Assembly (NCBI RefSeq): GCF_030489605.1
Contig: NZ_JAUKFY010000024.1
Coordinates: 1-64,000 of the forward strand
Reading direction: 5' to 3'
Source: Brevibacillus laterosporus
Lineage (GTDB): Bacteria; Bacillota; Bacilli; Brevibacillales; Brevibacillaceae
DNA length: 64,000 bases
Under the pieces are notes generated by a model, which had not been told where the DNA came from, did no database searches, and saw nothing but the letters and a program-made list of their open reading frames with translations. The position numbers and the translations under genes were made by a program. Below are positions 17,708 through 26,013 of the stretch, piece after piece (position 1 is the stretch's first letter; each line of letters opens with the position of its first letter).

Positions 17708-17720
17708 ATACAAAAGGGTT

Positions 17721-17752
17721 GAAGCACTCCTCGTAAGGGGTGCTTTTTTACT
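17721..17752 (+). terminator. Intrinsic terminator
   Basis: AGCACTCC / GGGGTGCT hairpin with loop TCGTAA and a run of six Ts. Confidence 0.85.
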
Positions 17753-17839
17753 TATGTAATTTTTAAATTTGCTGAATTGTATGTTATAAATAAATGGAAG
17801 GAATTCGAAGCTGTCAATTTTTTTAAAAGGAGAGCGTCC

Positions 17840-18106
17840 ATGCGTAAACCATATCTTATTGGGCTTGTGTTACTAGCTGTTTGGTTTGTCTGGCTCCTCT
17901 ATGGATTAAAGTTTTACCGAGGAGAACAATTTAGCAGCTTATTTTTATTAGTTGCTTTTGGTACAGGCGTTTTTCCCATCTACTTTAGCTTCGTTCATTT
18001 ATTAATTGGTGAGCGATCGAAGCAATGGATCAGTTGGGTTGGAATTGTAGCTACGGCTTTTGTTCTCGTACCCGTTTCGATTTTTCTTTTATACCGATTT
18101 GCTTAA
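17840..18106 (+). CDS. Small multi-span membrane protein, 88 aa
   Basis: ATG 17840 follows AAAAGGAGAGCG; upstream codons in frame are not supported by a ribosome site. Three hydrophobic segments are visible: YLIGLVLLAVWFVWLLYGL (residues 4-22), SLFLLVAFGTGVFPIYFSF, and the C-terminal GIVATAFVLVPVSIFLLY. Short charged loops separate them. No known family recognised. It precedes the lysine riboswitch but is separated from it and is unlikely to be part of the lysine operon. Confidence 0.65.
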   Translation: MRKPYLIGLVLLAVWFVWLLYGLKFYRGEQFSSLFLLVAFGTGVFPIYFSFVHLLIGERSKQWISWVGIVATAFVLVPVSIFLLYRFA

Positions 18107-18185
18107 AAAATCCATTTGTACAAAGCGGTTGTCAGGTAAGGGTTTATCTGATAAAGTGAAGTGAAAATTACATAGGAATAATCCA

Positions 18186-18358
18186 AAATAGAGGTGCGCA
18201 GCGGATGAGTCATCCTGTTTGCTTTACATCGCCGGGACGATGAGGACAGGATAAAAGGTCAATGCGCCGAAGTCGTTGCTGACCGGCAATCTACGGCTGG
18301 GGTGTACGTGAATAACGTACGTCCTGTCATGAAAGGTGAGCCTTTCGTGGAGCGCTAT
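18186..18358 (+). promoter_or_regulatory. Lysine riboswitch (L box)
   Basis: The conserved pieces of the lysine riboswitch are present in order: AGAGGTGCGC at the 5' side, GGTCAATGCGCCGAAG, a stem loop around GCTGACCGGCAATCT, then CTGGGGTGTACGTGAATAACGT-type arm, CCTGTCATGAAAGGTGAGCC and the closing GGAGCGCTAT. It is followed by a terminator hairpin and then dapH. Lysine binding should favour the terminator and shut off diaminopimelate synthesis. Confidence 0.93.
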
Positions 18359-18382
18359 TTATGAGTTGCCATGGTAGAACCA

Positions 18383-18417
18383 GCAATGAGTAGGCGAATC
18401 CACTCATTGCTTTTTTG
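18383..18417 (+). terminator. Riboswitch-controlled terminator
   Basis: GCAATGAGT / ACTCATTGC stem with ten-base loop and six Ts, between the lysine aptamer and dapH. This is the expression platform, expected to form when lysine is bound. Confidence 0.88.
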
Positions 18418-18500
18418 CTGATCAAGGGGTTATTCTTTTTTCAAAACAGTAATTTTGCAATAGCGATTACATAAACCAAATTGGTAGGAGGAAACACTCG

Positions 18501-19211
18501 ATGAACATGATGAATGCCCACGAAATTATCAGCTTTATTCAAAAGAGCGAGAAGAAGACGCCTGTGAAGGTGCATGTAAAGGGAAATTTAGAAGGAATTG
18601 ATTTTGGCCAAAATACGAAAACCTTTATTACAGGCAATGTAGGTGTATTGTTTGGCGAATGGAAGGATGTACAGCCTGTGCTCGAAGCCCATAAGGACAG
18701 CATTGAGGATTATGTGGTAGAGAGCGATCGTCGCAATTCTGCGATCCCGATGCTAGATACAAAAGAAATTCAAGCGCGTATTGAGCCAGGTGCTATCATT
18801 CGTGATCAAGTTCACATTGGAAATAATGCGGTGATTATGATGGGGGCGGTAATCAATATCGGTGCTTCTATCGGAGAAGGCACAATGATCGATATGGGAG
18901 TTATTATTGGCGGACGAGGTACAGTCGGTAATAATTGCCACATCGGGGCGGGAGCTGTCATAGCGGGTGTTATCGAGCCGCCTTCTGCTACACCTGTAAT
19001 CATTGAGGACGATGTATTGGTTGGTGCAAATGCTGTTATTTTAGAGGGTGTGCGTATTGGTAAGGGCTCAGTGGTTGCTGCGGGAGCTGTTGTAACACAG
19101 GATGTTCCTGCAAACGTAGTAGTGGCTGGGACACCGGCAAAAATCCTAAAAGAAATTGATGCAAAAACCAAGTCCAAAACAGAGATCATGCAAGAACTGC
19201 GTCAGCTATAA
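18501..19211 (+). CDS. dapH: Tetrahydrodipicolinate N-acetyltransferase
   Basis: Acetylates L-2,3,4,5-tetrahydrodipicolinate with acetyl-CoA, opening the acetylase branch of meso-diaminopimelate and lysine synthesis. The 236-aa length equals the usual DapH length. The C-terminal two thirds is a left-handed beta helix of hexapeptide repeats, including [21 protein letters not shown]-like coils, [17 protein letters not shown] and [24 protein letters not shown]. The N-terminal DapH-specific domain contains [20 protein letters not shown] 18501 follows TAGGAGGAAACA. First gene of a lysine-riboswitch operon. Confidence 0.96.
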   Translation: MNMMNAHEIISFIQKSEKKTPVKVHVKGNLEGIDFGQNTKTFITGNVGVLFGEWKDVQPVLEAHKDSIEDYVVESDRRNSAIPMLDTKEIQARIEPGAIIRDQVHIGNNAVIMMGAVINIGASIGEGTMIDMGVIIGGRGTVGNNCHIGAGAVIAGVIEPPSATPVIIEDDVLVGANAVILEGVRIGKGSVVAAGAVVTQDVPANVVVAGTPAKILKEIDAKTKSKTEIMQELRQL

Positions 19212-19285
19212 ACGTGTAAAAAACTGTAAGATATATATTATATCAGCTCGTCATTGATTGTGCTGAATAAAAGGGGCGTCTTCCC

Positions 19286-20506
19286 ATGACGGATTGGCTA
19301 CAAAAAGATGAAACCTATTTGATGTCCACCTACAAACGATTGCCGATTGCAATTGAAAAGGGAGAGGGCAATTATTTACTTGATACAGAGGGAAAAGCTT
19401 ATCTTGATTTGTTTACTGGTCTGGCTGTCTCTGTTCTGGGTCACTCTCATCCCAAAATTGTAGAAGCTCTTGTAGAACAGGGAGAGAAATTCCTGCACAT
19501 CTCCAACATTTTTTTGAACAAGCCAGCCATCACATTGGCAGAGCAGTTAGTCAAGCATACAATTCCGGGAAAAGTTTTCTTCAGTAATTCAGGAGCTGAA
19601 GCAACAGAAGCTGCGATCAAGCTTGTGCATAAATGGGCAAAAATGGCCGGAAAAGAGAATGCTGGGATTGTGGTGTTAAAAAATAGCTTCCACGGCAGGA
19701 CGCTTGGAGCTGTCAAACTAACGAGACAAGCTCATGTTTATCAGGACTACCCGTTGCCAGCATTTCCTGTATATGAGATAGCTCCTGGTGATCTAGAAGG
19801 ATTGCAAAAAATTATCACGACGTACTCACCTGTTTGCTTGTTAATGGAGCCAGTTCTCGGATCGGGTGGAGTTATTCCGCTTTCCGAGAGCTTTTTGGAA
19901 ACAGCCTTTGCTCTGTGTAAAGAACATGACGTGCTATTTGCTATGGATGAAATTCAAACTGGCATGGGGCGAACTGGTAAACTGTTTGCCTACCAGCATA
20001 CGACTGCGGAACCTGATCTCATCTTATTTGCCAAAGGTGTCGGCGGTGGATTACCGCTAGGTGGGGTGATCGCTGGGGAAAAACTGGCGAATCTCTTCAA
20101 GCCTGGAGACCATGGAACAACGTTTGCCCCTTCTCCATTAAGTGCAGCATTGGGGAATGCGGTTATGGAAGCGCTGCTGATAGATGGATTGCTTGAAGAG
20201 GGGAAAAAGCAAGCAGAGTATTTGTGGGCTCGTATCACTCATTTAGTTGATGAATATCCACAGCTCCTATCTGATATTCGAGGCAAAGGCATGATGCTCG
20301 GCATTCAGACGAAGCTAGCTCCAGAAGAGGTTAGCCGTATCCAGCAAGGGATGCTAGAGGCCGGCTTTTTAATTGATGTTACGCAGAAAACGATTATTCG
20401 ACTATTGCCTCCGCTCACCCTAACCAGCGAGGAGATTGATCGATTTATGGTGTGTTTCCGCGATGTGTTAGAGCAGACGGCCCGCGCGAAGGGAGCGGTT
20501 ATGTAA
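19286..20506 (+). CDS. Class III (ArgD-type) aminotransferase, probable N-acetyl-LL-DAP aminotransferase
   Basis: A 406-aa fold-type I PLP enzyme of the acetylornithine-aminotransferase group: FFSNSGAEATEAAIKL, FHGRTLGAV, AMDEIQTGMGRTG, and the PLP Lys in LFAKGVGGGLPLGG. On sequence alone it would be called acetylornithine aminotransferase. Its position between dapH and the N-acetyl-DAP deacetylase, under a lysine riboswitch and abutting the deacetylase (stop 20506, start 20507), indicates that it supplies the transamination step of the acetylase DAP pathway. B. subtilis uses the unlinked class I/II enzyme PatA for that step. Dual use in arginine synthesis is possible. Confidence 0.85.
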   Translation: MTDWLQKDETYLMSTYKRLPIAIEKGEGNYLLDTEGKAYLDLFTGLAVSVLGHSHPKIVEALVEQGEKFLHISNIFLNKPAITLAEQLVKHTIPGKVFFSNSGAEATEAAIKLVHKWAKMAGKENAGIVVLKNSFHGRTLGAVKLTRQAHVYQDYPLPAFPVYEIAPGDLEGLQKIITTYSPVCLLMEPVLGSGGVIPLSESFLETAFALCKEHDVLFAMDEIQTGMGRTGKLFAYQHTTAEPDLILFAKGVGGGLPLGGVIAGEKLANLFKPGDHGTTFAPSPLSAALGNAVMEALLIDGLLEEGKKQAEYLWARITHLVDEYPQLLSDIRGKGMMLGIQTKLAPEEVSRIQQGMLEAGFLIDVTQKTIIRLLPPLTLTSEEIDRFMVCFRDVLEQTARAKGAVM

Positions 20507-21649
20507 ATGACATCCCCTTTTGTATCTATTCGCCGTGAGTTACACAAAATCCCAGAGCCTGGTTTTGCCGAGTTTAAAACGCAGCAGTTTTTGCTTTCAT
20601 TTATTGCCCAGTTACCTCAGGAGCATCTGGAGGTAACAACTTGGAAAACAGGTGTGCTAGTTAAAGTGAACGGGACATCTCCAAAGCGAATGCTGGCTTG
20701 GCGTGCCGACATGGATGGATTGCCGATCGAAGAGGAGACCGGCTGTGATTTTCGTTCCCAGCATCAGGGCTATATGCATGCATGCGGACATGATCTACAC
20801 ATGGCGATAGGGCTTGGCATCCTAAGTGAGTTTGCCAAAAGTCCTGCTGTAGACGATCTGTTGTTTGTTTTTCAACCGGCTGAAGAGGGGCCAGGCGGTG
20901 CGGAACCAATGCTAGCTAGCCCTGAATTTCGTAGCTATCAGCCCGATGCTATTTTTGCTCTGCATATTGCGCCAGAATATCCAGTCGGAACCATTGCAAT
21001 GAAAGAGGGAGTTTTCTTTGCCAACACTTCAGAATTATTTATTGAGGTGAAGGGAAAGGGAGGGCATGCAGCATATCCGCATCTCGCCAATGATATGGTA
21101 GTTGTAGCGGCACAGCTTGTGACCCAGTTACAGACGATTGTTGCTCGCAGTGTAAATCCATTAGATGCCGGAGTAATTACGGTAGGCAAAATAGAAGGCG
21201 GTACAAAGCAAAATATTATCGCCGAGGTAGCTCGGCTAGAAGGAACGATTCGTACGCTTTCTCAGGATTCGATGCGTAGGATTAAACAGCGGATTGAAGC
21301 AATCGTCCAAGGGATAGAAACTGGCTTTGATTGTAAAGCAACAATTGATTACGGTGCCATGTACTGTCAGGTGTATAATGATCCAGACCTGTCCAAACGA
21401 TTTATGAGCTGGTTGGATCTTCAGGATGATGTTACATTGGTTAGGTGCACCGAAGCGATGACTGGTGAAGATTTCGGATACTTTTTGGCTGAGATCCCTG
21501 GCTTTTTATTTTGGCTTGGTGTAGACACTCCTTATGGCTTGCACCATGCTAAGCTAGAACCAAACGAACAAGCGATCGAGAATGCAATCGAAATCATTAC
21601 CCGTTTTTTTCGCCAATATGAAAATGTCATTGCAAATGAAAACAACTAA
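20507..21649 (+). CDS. dapL: N-acetyldiaminopimelate deacetylase
   Basis: M20D-family metallohydrolase of 380 aa that removes acetate from N-acetyl-LL-diaminopimelate. Metal and catalytic landmarks are visible: [36 protein letters not shown] with the catalytic Glu pair, a dimerisation domain around [11 protein letters not shown], and the final TGEDFGYFL. It starts on the base after the aminotransferase stop codon, so the two are translationally coupled. It corresponds to B. subtilis YkuR. The gene name dapL is also used elsewhere for an unrelated aminotransferase. Last gene before a terminator. Confidence 0.92.
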   Translation: MTSPFVSIRRELHKIPEPGFAEFKTQQFLLSFIAQLPQEHLEVTTWKTGVLVKVNGTSPKRMLAWRADMDGLPIEEETGCDFRSQHQGYMHACGHDLHMAIGLGILSEFAKSPAVDDLLFVFQPAEEGPGGAEPMLASPEFRSYQPDAIFALHIAPEYPVGTIAMKEGVFFANTSELFIEVKGKGGHAAYPHLANDMVVVAAQLVTQLQTIVARSVNPLDAGVITVGKIEGGTKQNIIAEVARLEGTIRTLSQDSMRRIKQRIEAIVQGIETGFDCKATIDYGAMYCQVYNDPDLSKRFMSWLDLQDDVTLVRCTEAMTGEDFGYFLAEIPGFLFWLGVDTPYGLHHAKLEPNEQAIENAIEIITRFFRQYENVIANENN

Positions 21650-21656
21650 AAAGCAA

Positions 21657-21685
21657 CGAAAGACGACCTGTGGGTCGTCTTTTGC
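21657..21685 (+). terminator. Intrinsic terminator of the lysine operon
   Basis: AAAGACGACC-tgt-GGGTCGTCTTTT, a near-perfect hairpin right after the deacetylase stop. Confidence 0.88.
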
Positions 21686-21708
21686 TATATGGACAAATAT
21701 TCGGTTGG

Positions 21709-21832
21709 TTATCCACAATCTTATCTCAATCATCAATCAGAAAAGGAAGCTTTTATATCAGAATTGGCATCAAATCACTATTATCCACTTGTGCATAAAA
21801 CTTGAGAATATACTGTGGATATTGTGGATGAA
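21709..21832. promoter_or_regulatory. Cluster of DnaA-box-like 9-mers
   Basis: Within 124 AT-rich bases lie TTATCCACA (21709-21717, perfect), TTATCCACT (21781-21789), reverse TTATGCACA (21790-21798), reverse ATATCCACA (21814-21822) and reverse TCATCCACA (21824-21832). The first equals the consensus and the others differ from it by one base or fit TTATnCACA. No gene occupies the stretch. It may titrate DnaA or make the next gene DnaA-responsive. Confidence 0.6.
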
Positions 21833-21984
21833 GCTAAAAAAGTTCTTTTTTAACCACAACTATTTAAGACATAATGCGTCTAAGATATAGAGAAAACAAA
21901 AAGGAACAAATATCCTTTTTAACTGAAAGCATACAAAGTATAGCTTCGGCTTTCTATATATTATGATTGATGGAGGAAATTGAG

Positions 21985-22578
21985 ATGAAAAAGAAATGGA
22001 TAGCAGGACTTGCAACTGTCATTGTTGCAGCTACAGCTACAACTGCATGGGGAGATACTAGCATACGTACATATTTAAATGGGGAGCGCAATACGAAAAT
22101 AGAGGTTACGGCTTCAACACTTGATATGACGCAAGAATTGATTACTAGCCTTGGTGGCTTTGCTACTTATGATAGAGAGACAGGTAAACTGTTTATCGAT
22201 AAGCCGAACGTCAATATTATGGTACTTGAAGGCGTTCAGCAAAACAAAAATAATGATATTGTGCTGACTAATCCTGTAACAGGTTTTCTGGAAAAAAACA
22301 TTCCGCGTAACTTTGGAGTATATGTAGAGGTAGATAATATCATCGATGCTAAGGATATGAGCGTCAAAGTCAACATTATCGGTCCGGATGGCAATGTGGT
22401 GGATAGCAGCAAGGAGAAATCCTACTCAGTACGCGATGGCGGATTCTTTTTCTCCCAGCCCTTTGTTTCTACAAAGTTAAAAAAGAACGGTACGTATAAA
22501 GTACAGGTAACAATGAAAAAAGAAAAGGATGCAAATATGATCGTTGTGGGAGAGAATTCCTTTACAGTAGGGAGATAA
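21985..22578 (+). CDS. Secreted hypothetical protein
   Basis: ATG 21985 follows TGGAGGAAATTGAG; an upstream ATG in frame lacks this spacing. The 197-aa product opens with a signal peptide (KKKWIAGLATVIVAATATTAWG), then a beta-rich region with TYDRETGKLFIDKPNV and a probable Ig-like domain containing VNIIGPDGNVVDSSKE and NGTYKVQVTM. Function unknown; a cell-envelope or spore-envelope protein is likely. The DnaA-box-like cluster lies in its upstream region. Confidence 0.7.
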   Translation: MKKKWIAGLATVIVAATATTAWGDTSIRTYLNGERNTKIEVTASTLDMTQELITSLGGFATYDRETGKLFIDKPNVNIMVLEGVQQNKNNDIVLTNPVTGFLEKNIPRNFGVYVEVDNIIDAKDMSVKVNIIGPDGNVVDSSKEKSYSVRDGGFFFSQPFVSTKLKKNGTYKVQVTMKKEKDANMIVVGENSFTVGR

Positions 22579-22674
22579 AATGCTCTTCCGCCGTTTTCAA
22601 AATTAGCTACCTGATGATATAATGGTTAGAAGTAATTACTATTATGTAATGTAAGAAAGGAAAGATGAAAGCGA

Positions 22675-23040
22675 ATGAAGACAAAAGCCACGCGGTCATC
22701 AACAGATACAGACGGCCCGAGTATACGTATTGCATGGAAAGACCCCCAATCAATTTTAGCCTCTTGGCTTGTGACGGAGGAATACCAGCAAGAGATTGAG
22801 CAAGAATTTTCCATTCCATTCCATGAGTTGCCGCTAGTTCTGCGTCTGTATGATGTAACGTACCGGACTGAAATTAAAAATGACGGGCTAGACAGCTATA
22901 CAGATTATGACATCAACTATCGAGCAAGCAACTGGATTCTCTACGGAGTAATGGAAGGGTGTAAATATTGTGTCGATCTCGGCATACGTATGGTAGACGG
23001 AAGATTCTATTCGCTAACCAGATCTGAAATACTTTCGTAG
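22675..23040 (+). CDS. DUF4912-like protein
   Basis: A 121-aa cytoplasmic protein. The segment RIAWKDPQSILASWLVTEEYQQEI, then LVLRLYDVT, and the closing YCVDLGIRMVDGRFYSLTRSE follow the DUF4912 layout (aspartate/aromatic-rich 'yWei...lRvyDvt' and 'y.aelG....g.f..larS'). The function of the family is not known. Start ATG after GGAAAGATGAAAGCGA. Monocistronic, with a terminator 10 bases after the stop. Confidence 0.7.
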   Translation: MKTKATRSSTDTDGPSIRIAWKDPQSILASWLVTEEYQQEIEQEFSIPFHELPLVLRLYDVTYRTEIKNDGLDSYTDYDINYRASNWILYGVMEGCKYCVDLGIRMVDGRFYSLTRSEILS

Positions 23041-23050
23041 CACCTATAGG

Positions 23051-23089
23051 AAAGACAGGACCCGATCAGGGAACCTGTCTTTTGTTTTG
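23051..23089 (+). terminator. Intrinsic terminator
   Basis: AAAGACAGG / CCTGTCTTT stem with an inner CCC/GGG pairing and T-rich tail. Confidence 0.82.
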
Positions 23090-23099
23090 CATCGTGTGT

Positions 23100-23738
23100 C
23101 TATTTATTCTCACGGCATTTGTCATACACACGGAGAGCCACGGCTAGTACAGCCCAGACAGGCATAGGCTTATCTAAGTCATGCAACCATTCGGGAGACG
23201 TGATGATTCCTTCTGCGAGGGCACGCTTACCTATTTCTAGCTTCCAAGCGGCTATAAAATTCTCAGAGGGGGACTTTTTTTGATCATACTGGATTAAATT
23301 GTAGGTTTTGATTATATTTTGTAGCTTTTCCGCATAGTCTGGGTCGGTAGCATATCCGGCTTGTTCCAGCTGTTTGGCTGCTTGATAAGGAGTAGCTGCT
23401 TGAATGACGGATTGATAGCGAGGACTTAATAAAAGCTGTGAGTGGTCTTCAATGGATTCAAGAAAGCTATTATAGGCTTTGAATTCTTGTGTTTTCGTAA
23501 CCCAGGAGCCTTGAATATATTCTTTGGTTTCTACATGAACAGAGCCTGCTGGACCTACTCCCTTTATGCCAAAAATGTTATGGGATGTCCGACCCGTAGC
23601 AGTGTCCCTTGGAATAAAGTTACCAAATCCAGATTCCAAAATTGCTTGAGCAATGGTTATAGAGGCGTAGATATTATACTTTTCAAAGGCGAGCCGAGCT
23701 GGTGTACTCACAAGCGAAATGAAATCAGAGAGTTCCAT
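23100..23738 (-). CDS. Glucosaminidase-domain protein (GH73, FlgJ/LytG-like) without a signal peptide
   Basis: The 212-aa protein carries the glucosaminidase fold: SITIAQAILESGFGNF with the catalytic Glu, HNIFGIKG, EFKAYNSFLESIEDHSQLL and the final AGYATDPDYAEKLQNIIKTYNL. It should cleave the N-acetylglucosaminyl bond of peptidoglycan. ATG 23738 has AAGGAGGTGC upstream. No signal peptide is encoded and no in-frame start further upstream is evident, so export must be by another route or the protein acts inside the developing spore or on lysis. The C-terminal 60 residues are an extra helical tail. Confidence 0.85.
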   Translation of the reverse strand: MELSDFISLVSTPARLAFEKYNIYASITIAQAILESGFGNFIPRDTATGRTSHNIFGIKGVGPAGSVHVETKEYIQGSWVTKTQEFKAYNSFLESIEDHSQLLLSPRYQSVIQAATPYQAAKQLEQAGYATDPDYAEKLQNIIKTYNLIQYDQKKSPSENFIAAWKLEIGKRALAEGIITSPEWLHDLDKPMPVWAVLAVALRVYDKCRENK

Positions 23739-23866
23739 AAAAAAGCACCTCCTTATGACCGGATATTGGAGTCAAAGAAGGTACTTATAGTGAGATAAGC
23801 ACCTCCACTATGTATCATATTGGGAGGGTGCCATTTTGCTTGGACGACTGTTTGGAAAATACAAAT

Positions 23867-24295
23867 TTAAGGCTTGCGTGGCTGAAAATATTGAATTCTG
23901 CCGTTGAATAGATGAAGCTCTCCTTTTACTTCACGGGCTAAATAACGACTGTATTCGTTGCCTTTACTTTTATCGTTCTGAGTTGCTGTGTCGGGAATAC
24001 TAACCTGAATGAATGCCCGCTCCTGATTGTCTTTTAGACGTGTGCCTACACCAATGATCACATATTTATAAAGATTCTGATCTTTGCCCTTTAAAATGAA
24101 AAATGTGTCTTTTCCTTCTGCAGGTTCTTCGATATGATAGGGAAAGGAGGCATCTGTATAGTTCCAATCCAATTGTTGTCCTGTTTTACTGGTTTTATTT
24201 CGGTATTTTTGTAAAAATGTTTTGACATCTTCAAGAGTAACCGTGGAGGCGATGGAACCATCTACTAGATATACATAGGCGGATTGCATATTCAC
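23867..24295 (-). CDS. DUF1885-like hypothetical protein
   Basis: A 142-aa cytoplasmic protein beginning with a strand AYVYLVDGSIAS and a helix VKTFLQKYR. The middle contains the FPYHIEE segment, then FFILKGKDQNLYKYVIIGVG and AFIQVSIPDTATQNDKSKGNEYSRYLAREVKGELHLFNGR. The order of these elements recalls the DUF1885 family of Bacillales, but I am only moderately sure. The start is GTG at 24295 (GGGAGTGA eight bases upstream) or ATG two codons later. Function unknown. Confidence 0.6.
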   Translation of the reverse strand: MNMQSAYVYLVDGSIASTVTLEDVKTFLQKYRNKTSKTGQQLDWNYTDASFPYHIEEPAEGKDTFFILKGKDQNLYKYVIIGVGTRLKDNQERAFIQVSIPDTATQNDKSKGNEYSRYLAREVKGELHLFNGRIQYFQPRKP

Positions 24296-24477
24296 GAATC
24301 AGTTCACTCCCATATCAAAAATACGAATTTTCTTCCACATTTAGTGTAGCATTACAGTTTAGGCTTCTGCAAGCGGACACAAAATACGGAAAGCAATTGA
24401 TTATATTTTCTGAAAATAGTACAATGATGAAAATTTATACTTGTAGAGAGACAAAAATCAGTTGGGGGAATGGGAAA

Positions 24478-25002
24478 ATGAAGGATACAGCGGTACGACA
24501 GGTGCATGAAGCGTTAAATACATTACGAGCAATCAATGTTGTGAACAAAGATGATTGGGAAAGAGCTGCAAAGGCGGCGAATTTGGATTCGTCCGTACAA
24601 TTAAATATTTTGTGGATCATTTGCTGTTACGAAGGAGTACGTGTTACGCAAATTGCTGATTGGACGTTTTGGCATCCCTCATCTATTGTCATTCATATAA
24701 AAAAGCTAATGGAAAAACAATTAGTAAGCATTGAAAAATCCGATATTGATGGAAGGGTTGTTCATGTCTACCCTACAAGCGCAGGTCGCGAGGTTATTGA
24801 AAAAAGTAGGAAAAATACGCCCAGTCTATTCCGTTTGACTGAGGCTTTGGAAAAATTAAAAGAACGATACTCTGTTGTAGTAGTAGAACTGTTTTTTGAG
24901 TGCATGTTATTCCTTGCTCAAACCTTGCACGGTGAAGATAAGGTGAAATGGATTCAGGAAGGAGAAGAGCGCTTTCCTGAGAATCAAAGCTCTGCCGGAT
25001 GA
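24478..25002 (+). CDS. MarR-family transcriptional regulator
   Basis: ATG 24478 follows TGGGGGAATGG and gives 174 aa; the frame extends further upstream but without a ribosome site. The winged helix is clear: LNILWIICCYEGVRVTQIADWTFWHPSSIVIHIKKLMEKQLVSIEKSDIDGRVVHVYPTSAGREVI, with recognition helix around HPSSIVIHIKKL and the DxR wing (SDIDGR). N- and C-terminal helices should form the dimer. It is a distant cousin of Hpr/ScoC-type regulators. It stands alone, so its targets are not evident from context. Confidence 0.85.
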   Translation: MKDTAVRQVHEALNTLRAINVVNKDDWERAAKAANLDSSVQLNILWIICCYEGVRVTQIADWTFWHPSSIVIHIKKLMEKQLVSIEKSDIDGRVVHVYPTSAGREVIEKSRKNTPSLFRLTEALEKLKERYSVVVVELFFECMLFLAQTLHGEDKVKWIQEGEERFPENQSSAG

Positions 25003-25042
25003 ATATCCTCTGTAATAAGTACGGGATATAAAGATAAAAGTT

Positions 25043-25088
25043 TCAAATGATGTAAAAAAGGTTACATTTGAACGTGAGCTTTTTTACA
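25043..25088 (+). terminator. Possible terminator after the MarR gene
   Basis: Inverted repeat TCAAATG-TGTAA / TTACA-TTTGA around AAAAGG, followed after a few bases by a T run. Spacing to the Ts is not ideal. Confidence 0.4.
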
Positions 25089-25215
25089 TGTAAGAATTGG
25101 GCTTGATTGATAGGAATTTTTTTATCTTCTTCTCATATTCTAATTAAGCAATCGTAGGGTTTATGACTAGTCGGATGAAGAGATAAAAAATTATACAAGA
25201 CGGGAGGGTATCGCG

Positions 25216-25512
25216 ATGGAAGCAATGGAATTGTTGTATGACGTGAACGAAGATGCCAAGGTTCGCTTTCTGGGCTATACAACCGACACGACACGTTATG
25301 ATTTTGGAATCGTGTATACACATCGTTTTTTCGGGAAACCATTGGTGGTATGTATGCAGACAGGGCAATCAACGTTACTAAGTTCAGAAGACACAATAAA
25401 TCCTAAACATTTGCAACAAATCTTTAAATTGAGTTGTCTTACCCAAGCAAAGGAGCTCTCTCAATTCTTTCGTGATAACTTACCGTCCATGCCTTTTCAG
25501 GATCAATACTAG
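25216..25512 (+). CDS. DUF3055 family protein
   Basis: The 98-aa sequence follows the DUF3055 (SAV0927-like) pattern: ELLYDVNEDAKVRFLGYTT, RYDFGIVYTHRFFGKPLVV, a GQSTLLSSEDTINPKHL turn and a C-terminal helix with QAKELSQFFRDNL. These small cytoplasmic proteins are conserved across Bacillales; the role is unknown. Start ATG 25216 with GGGAGGGTATCGCG. A strong terminator follows at 25553. Confidence 0.82.
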   Translation: MEAMELLYDVNEDAKVRFLGYTTDTTRYDFGIVYTHRFFGKPLVVCMQTGQSTLLSSEDTINPKHLQQIFKLSCLTQAKELSQFFRDNLPSMPFQDQY

Positions 25513-25552
25513 CCTAGATCCAGTTATTAACTGGCAATATAACTGGCAATAT

Positions 25553-25588
25553 GACAGCCCCCTTCATTTTCTGAAGGGGGCTGTTTCG
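25553..25588 (+). terminator. Strong intrinsic terminator
   Basis: Perfect 11-bp stem ACAGCCCCCTT / AAGGGGGCTGT with a 9-base loop, then TTTCGTT. Confidence 0.9.
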
Positions 25589-25700
25589 TTAGGCAAATAA
25601 GATGACTTTGCTGAAATGTGACATACTAATTCAAAGCGTTAAGGTTATTTAAATTGAGATTATAAAGAAAAAAATGATAAAAGTTGTGTTTATTAGCCTA

Positions 25701-25765
25701 TTGACAGTTAAAGTATGTCGTATTAAGATTAATGTAACACATTTATACAACTAATGTGACACATT
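25701..25765 (+). promoter_or_regulatory. Promoter and operator-like repeats of the SR1-type RNA
   Basis: TTGACA (25701-25706), 17-base spacer, TAAGAT (25724-25729): a near-consensus sigma-A promoter with a start near 25736. Two palindromes, AATGTAACACATT (25731-25743) and AATGTGACACATT (25753-25765), lie 22 bases apart at and just past the start, and the spacer holds TATGTCGTATT (25714-25724). All three are within one base of the CcpN motif TRTGHYATAYW as I remember it (the palindromes on the reverse strand). A second possible promoter is TTGATT (25769) / TACACT (25791). Confidence 0.6.
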
Positions 25766-26013
25766 AATTTGATTCACTTTATTTTGTGAGTACACTTATT
25801 TCATAGGGGGCTTATCATGACGACAATCGTTTGTCAAAAATGCGGAGACATCATTGAACATTTAGAATCACCACAGGTGAAAACGCTTTATGGTTTATGT
25901 GACTGCCCGTGCCATCAGCATGATAACGAACATGAATAGATTTTGAAGATGTATTTTCGAATATATCAATTTCTTTGATTATGTAGCACACTCTTTATGA
26001 GTGTGTTTTTTGC
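25736..26013 (+). ncRNA. Probable SR1-type dual-function regulatory RNA
   Basis: A transcript from the promoter at 25701 to the terminator at 25985-26013 would be about 275 bases and contains only the 40-codon SR1P ORF. In B. subtilis, SR1 is a glucose-controlled small RNA that both base-pairs with ahrC mRNA and encodes SR1P. The ends given are predicted from promoter and terminator positions, and the base-pairing function here is inferred only from the homology of the peptide. Confidence 0.5.
25817..25939 (+). CDS. sr1P: SR1P small protein (GapA-binding), 40 aa
   Basis: The ORF from ATG 25817 encodes a 40-residue protein beginning MTTIVCQKCGDIIEHLE, then VKTLYGLCDCPCHQ, the same frame of Cys pairs and the VTTLYG-like core as B. 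subtilis SR1P (family PF13790). SR1P binds glyceraldehyde-3-phosphate dehydrogenase GapA and modulates RNase J1 there. The four or five cysteines suggest zinc binding. The ribosome site is ATAGGGGG six bases before the start. It is the only ORF of a short independently promoted and terminated transcript. Confidence 0.85.
   Translation: MTTIVCQKCGDIIEHLESPQVKTLYGLCDCPCHQHDNEHE

Noticed and set aside
18753-19189. Two long frames antisense to dapH
   Set aside because: They are complementary to the hexapeptide-repeat coding sequence of dapH, whose periodic codon use produces open frames on the other strand.
21582-21890. 102-codon frame over the end of the deacetylase and the DnaA-box region
   Set aside because: It overlaps the real gene and a terminator, and its product is low-complexity; the spacer sequence is better explained by the DnaA-box-like cluster.
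25529-25552. 12-bp tandem repeat AACTGGCAATAT x2
   Set aside because: A single short duplication in the spacer before a terminator; no structure or function suggested.
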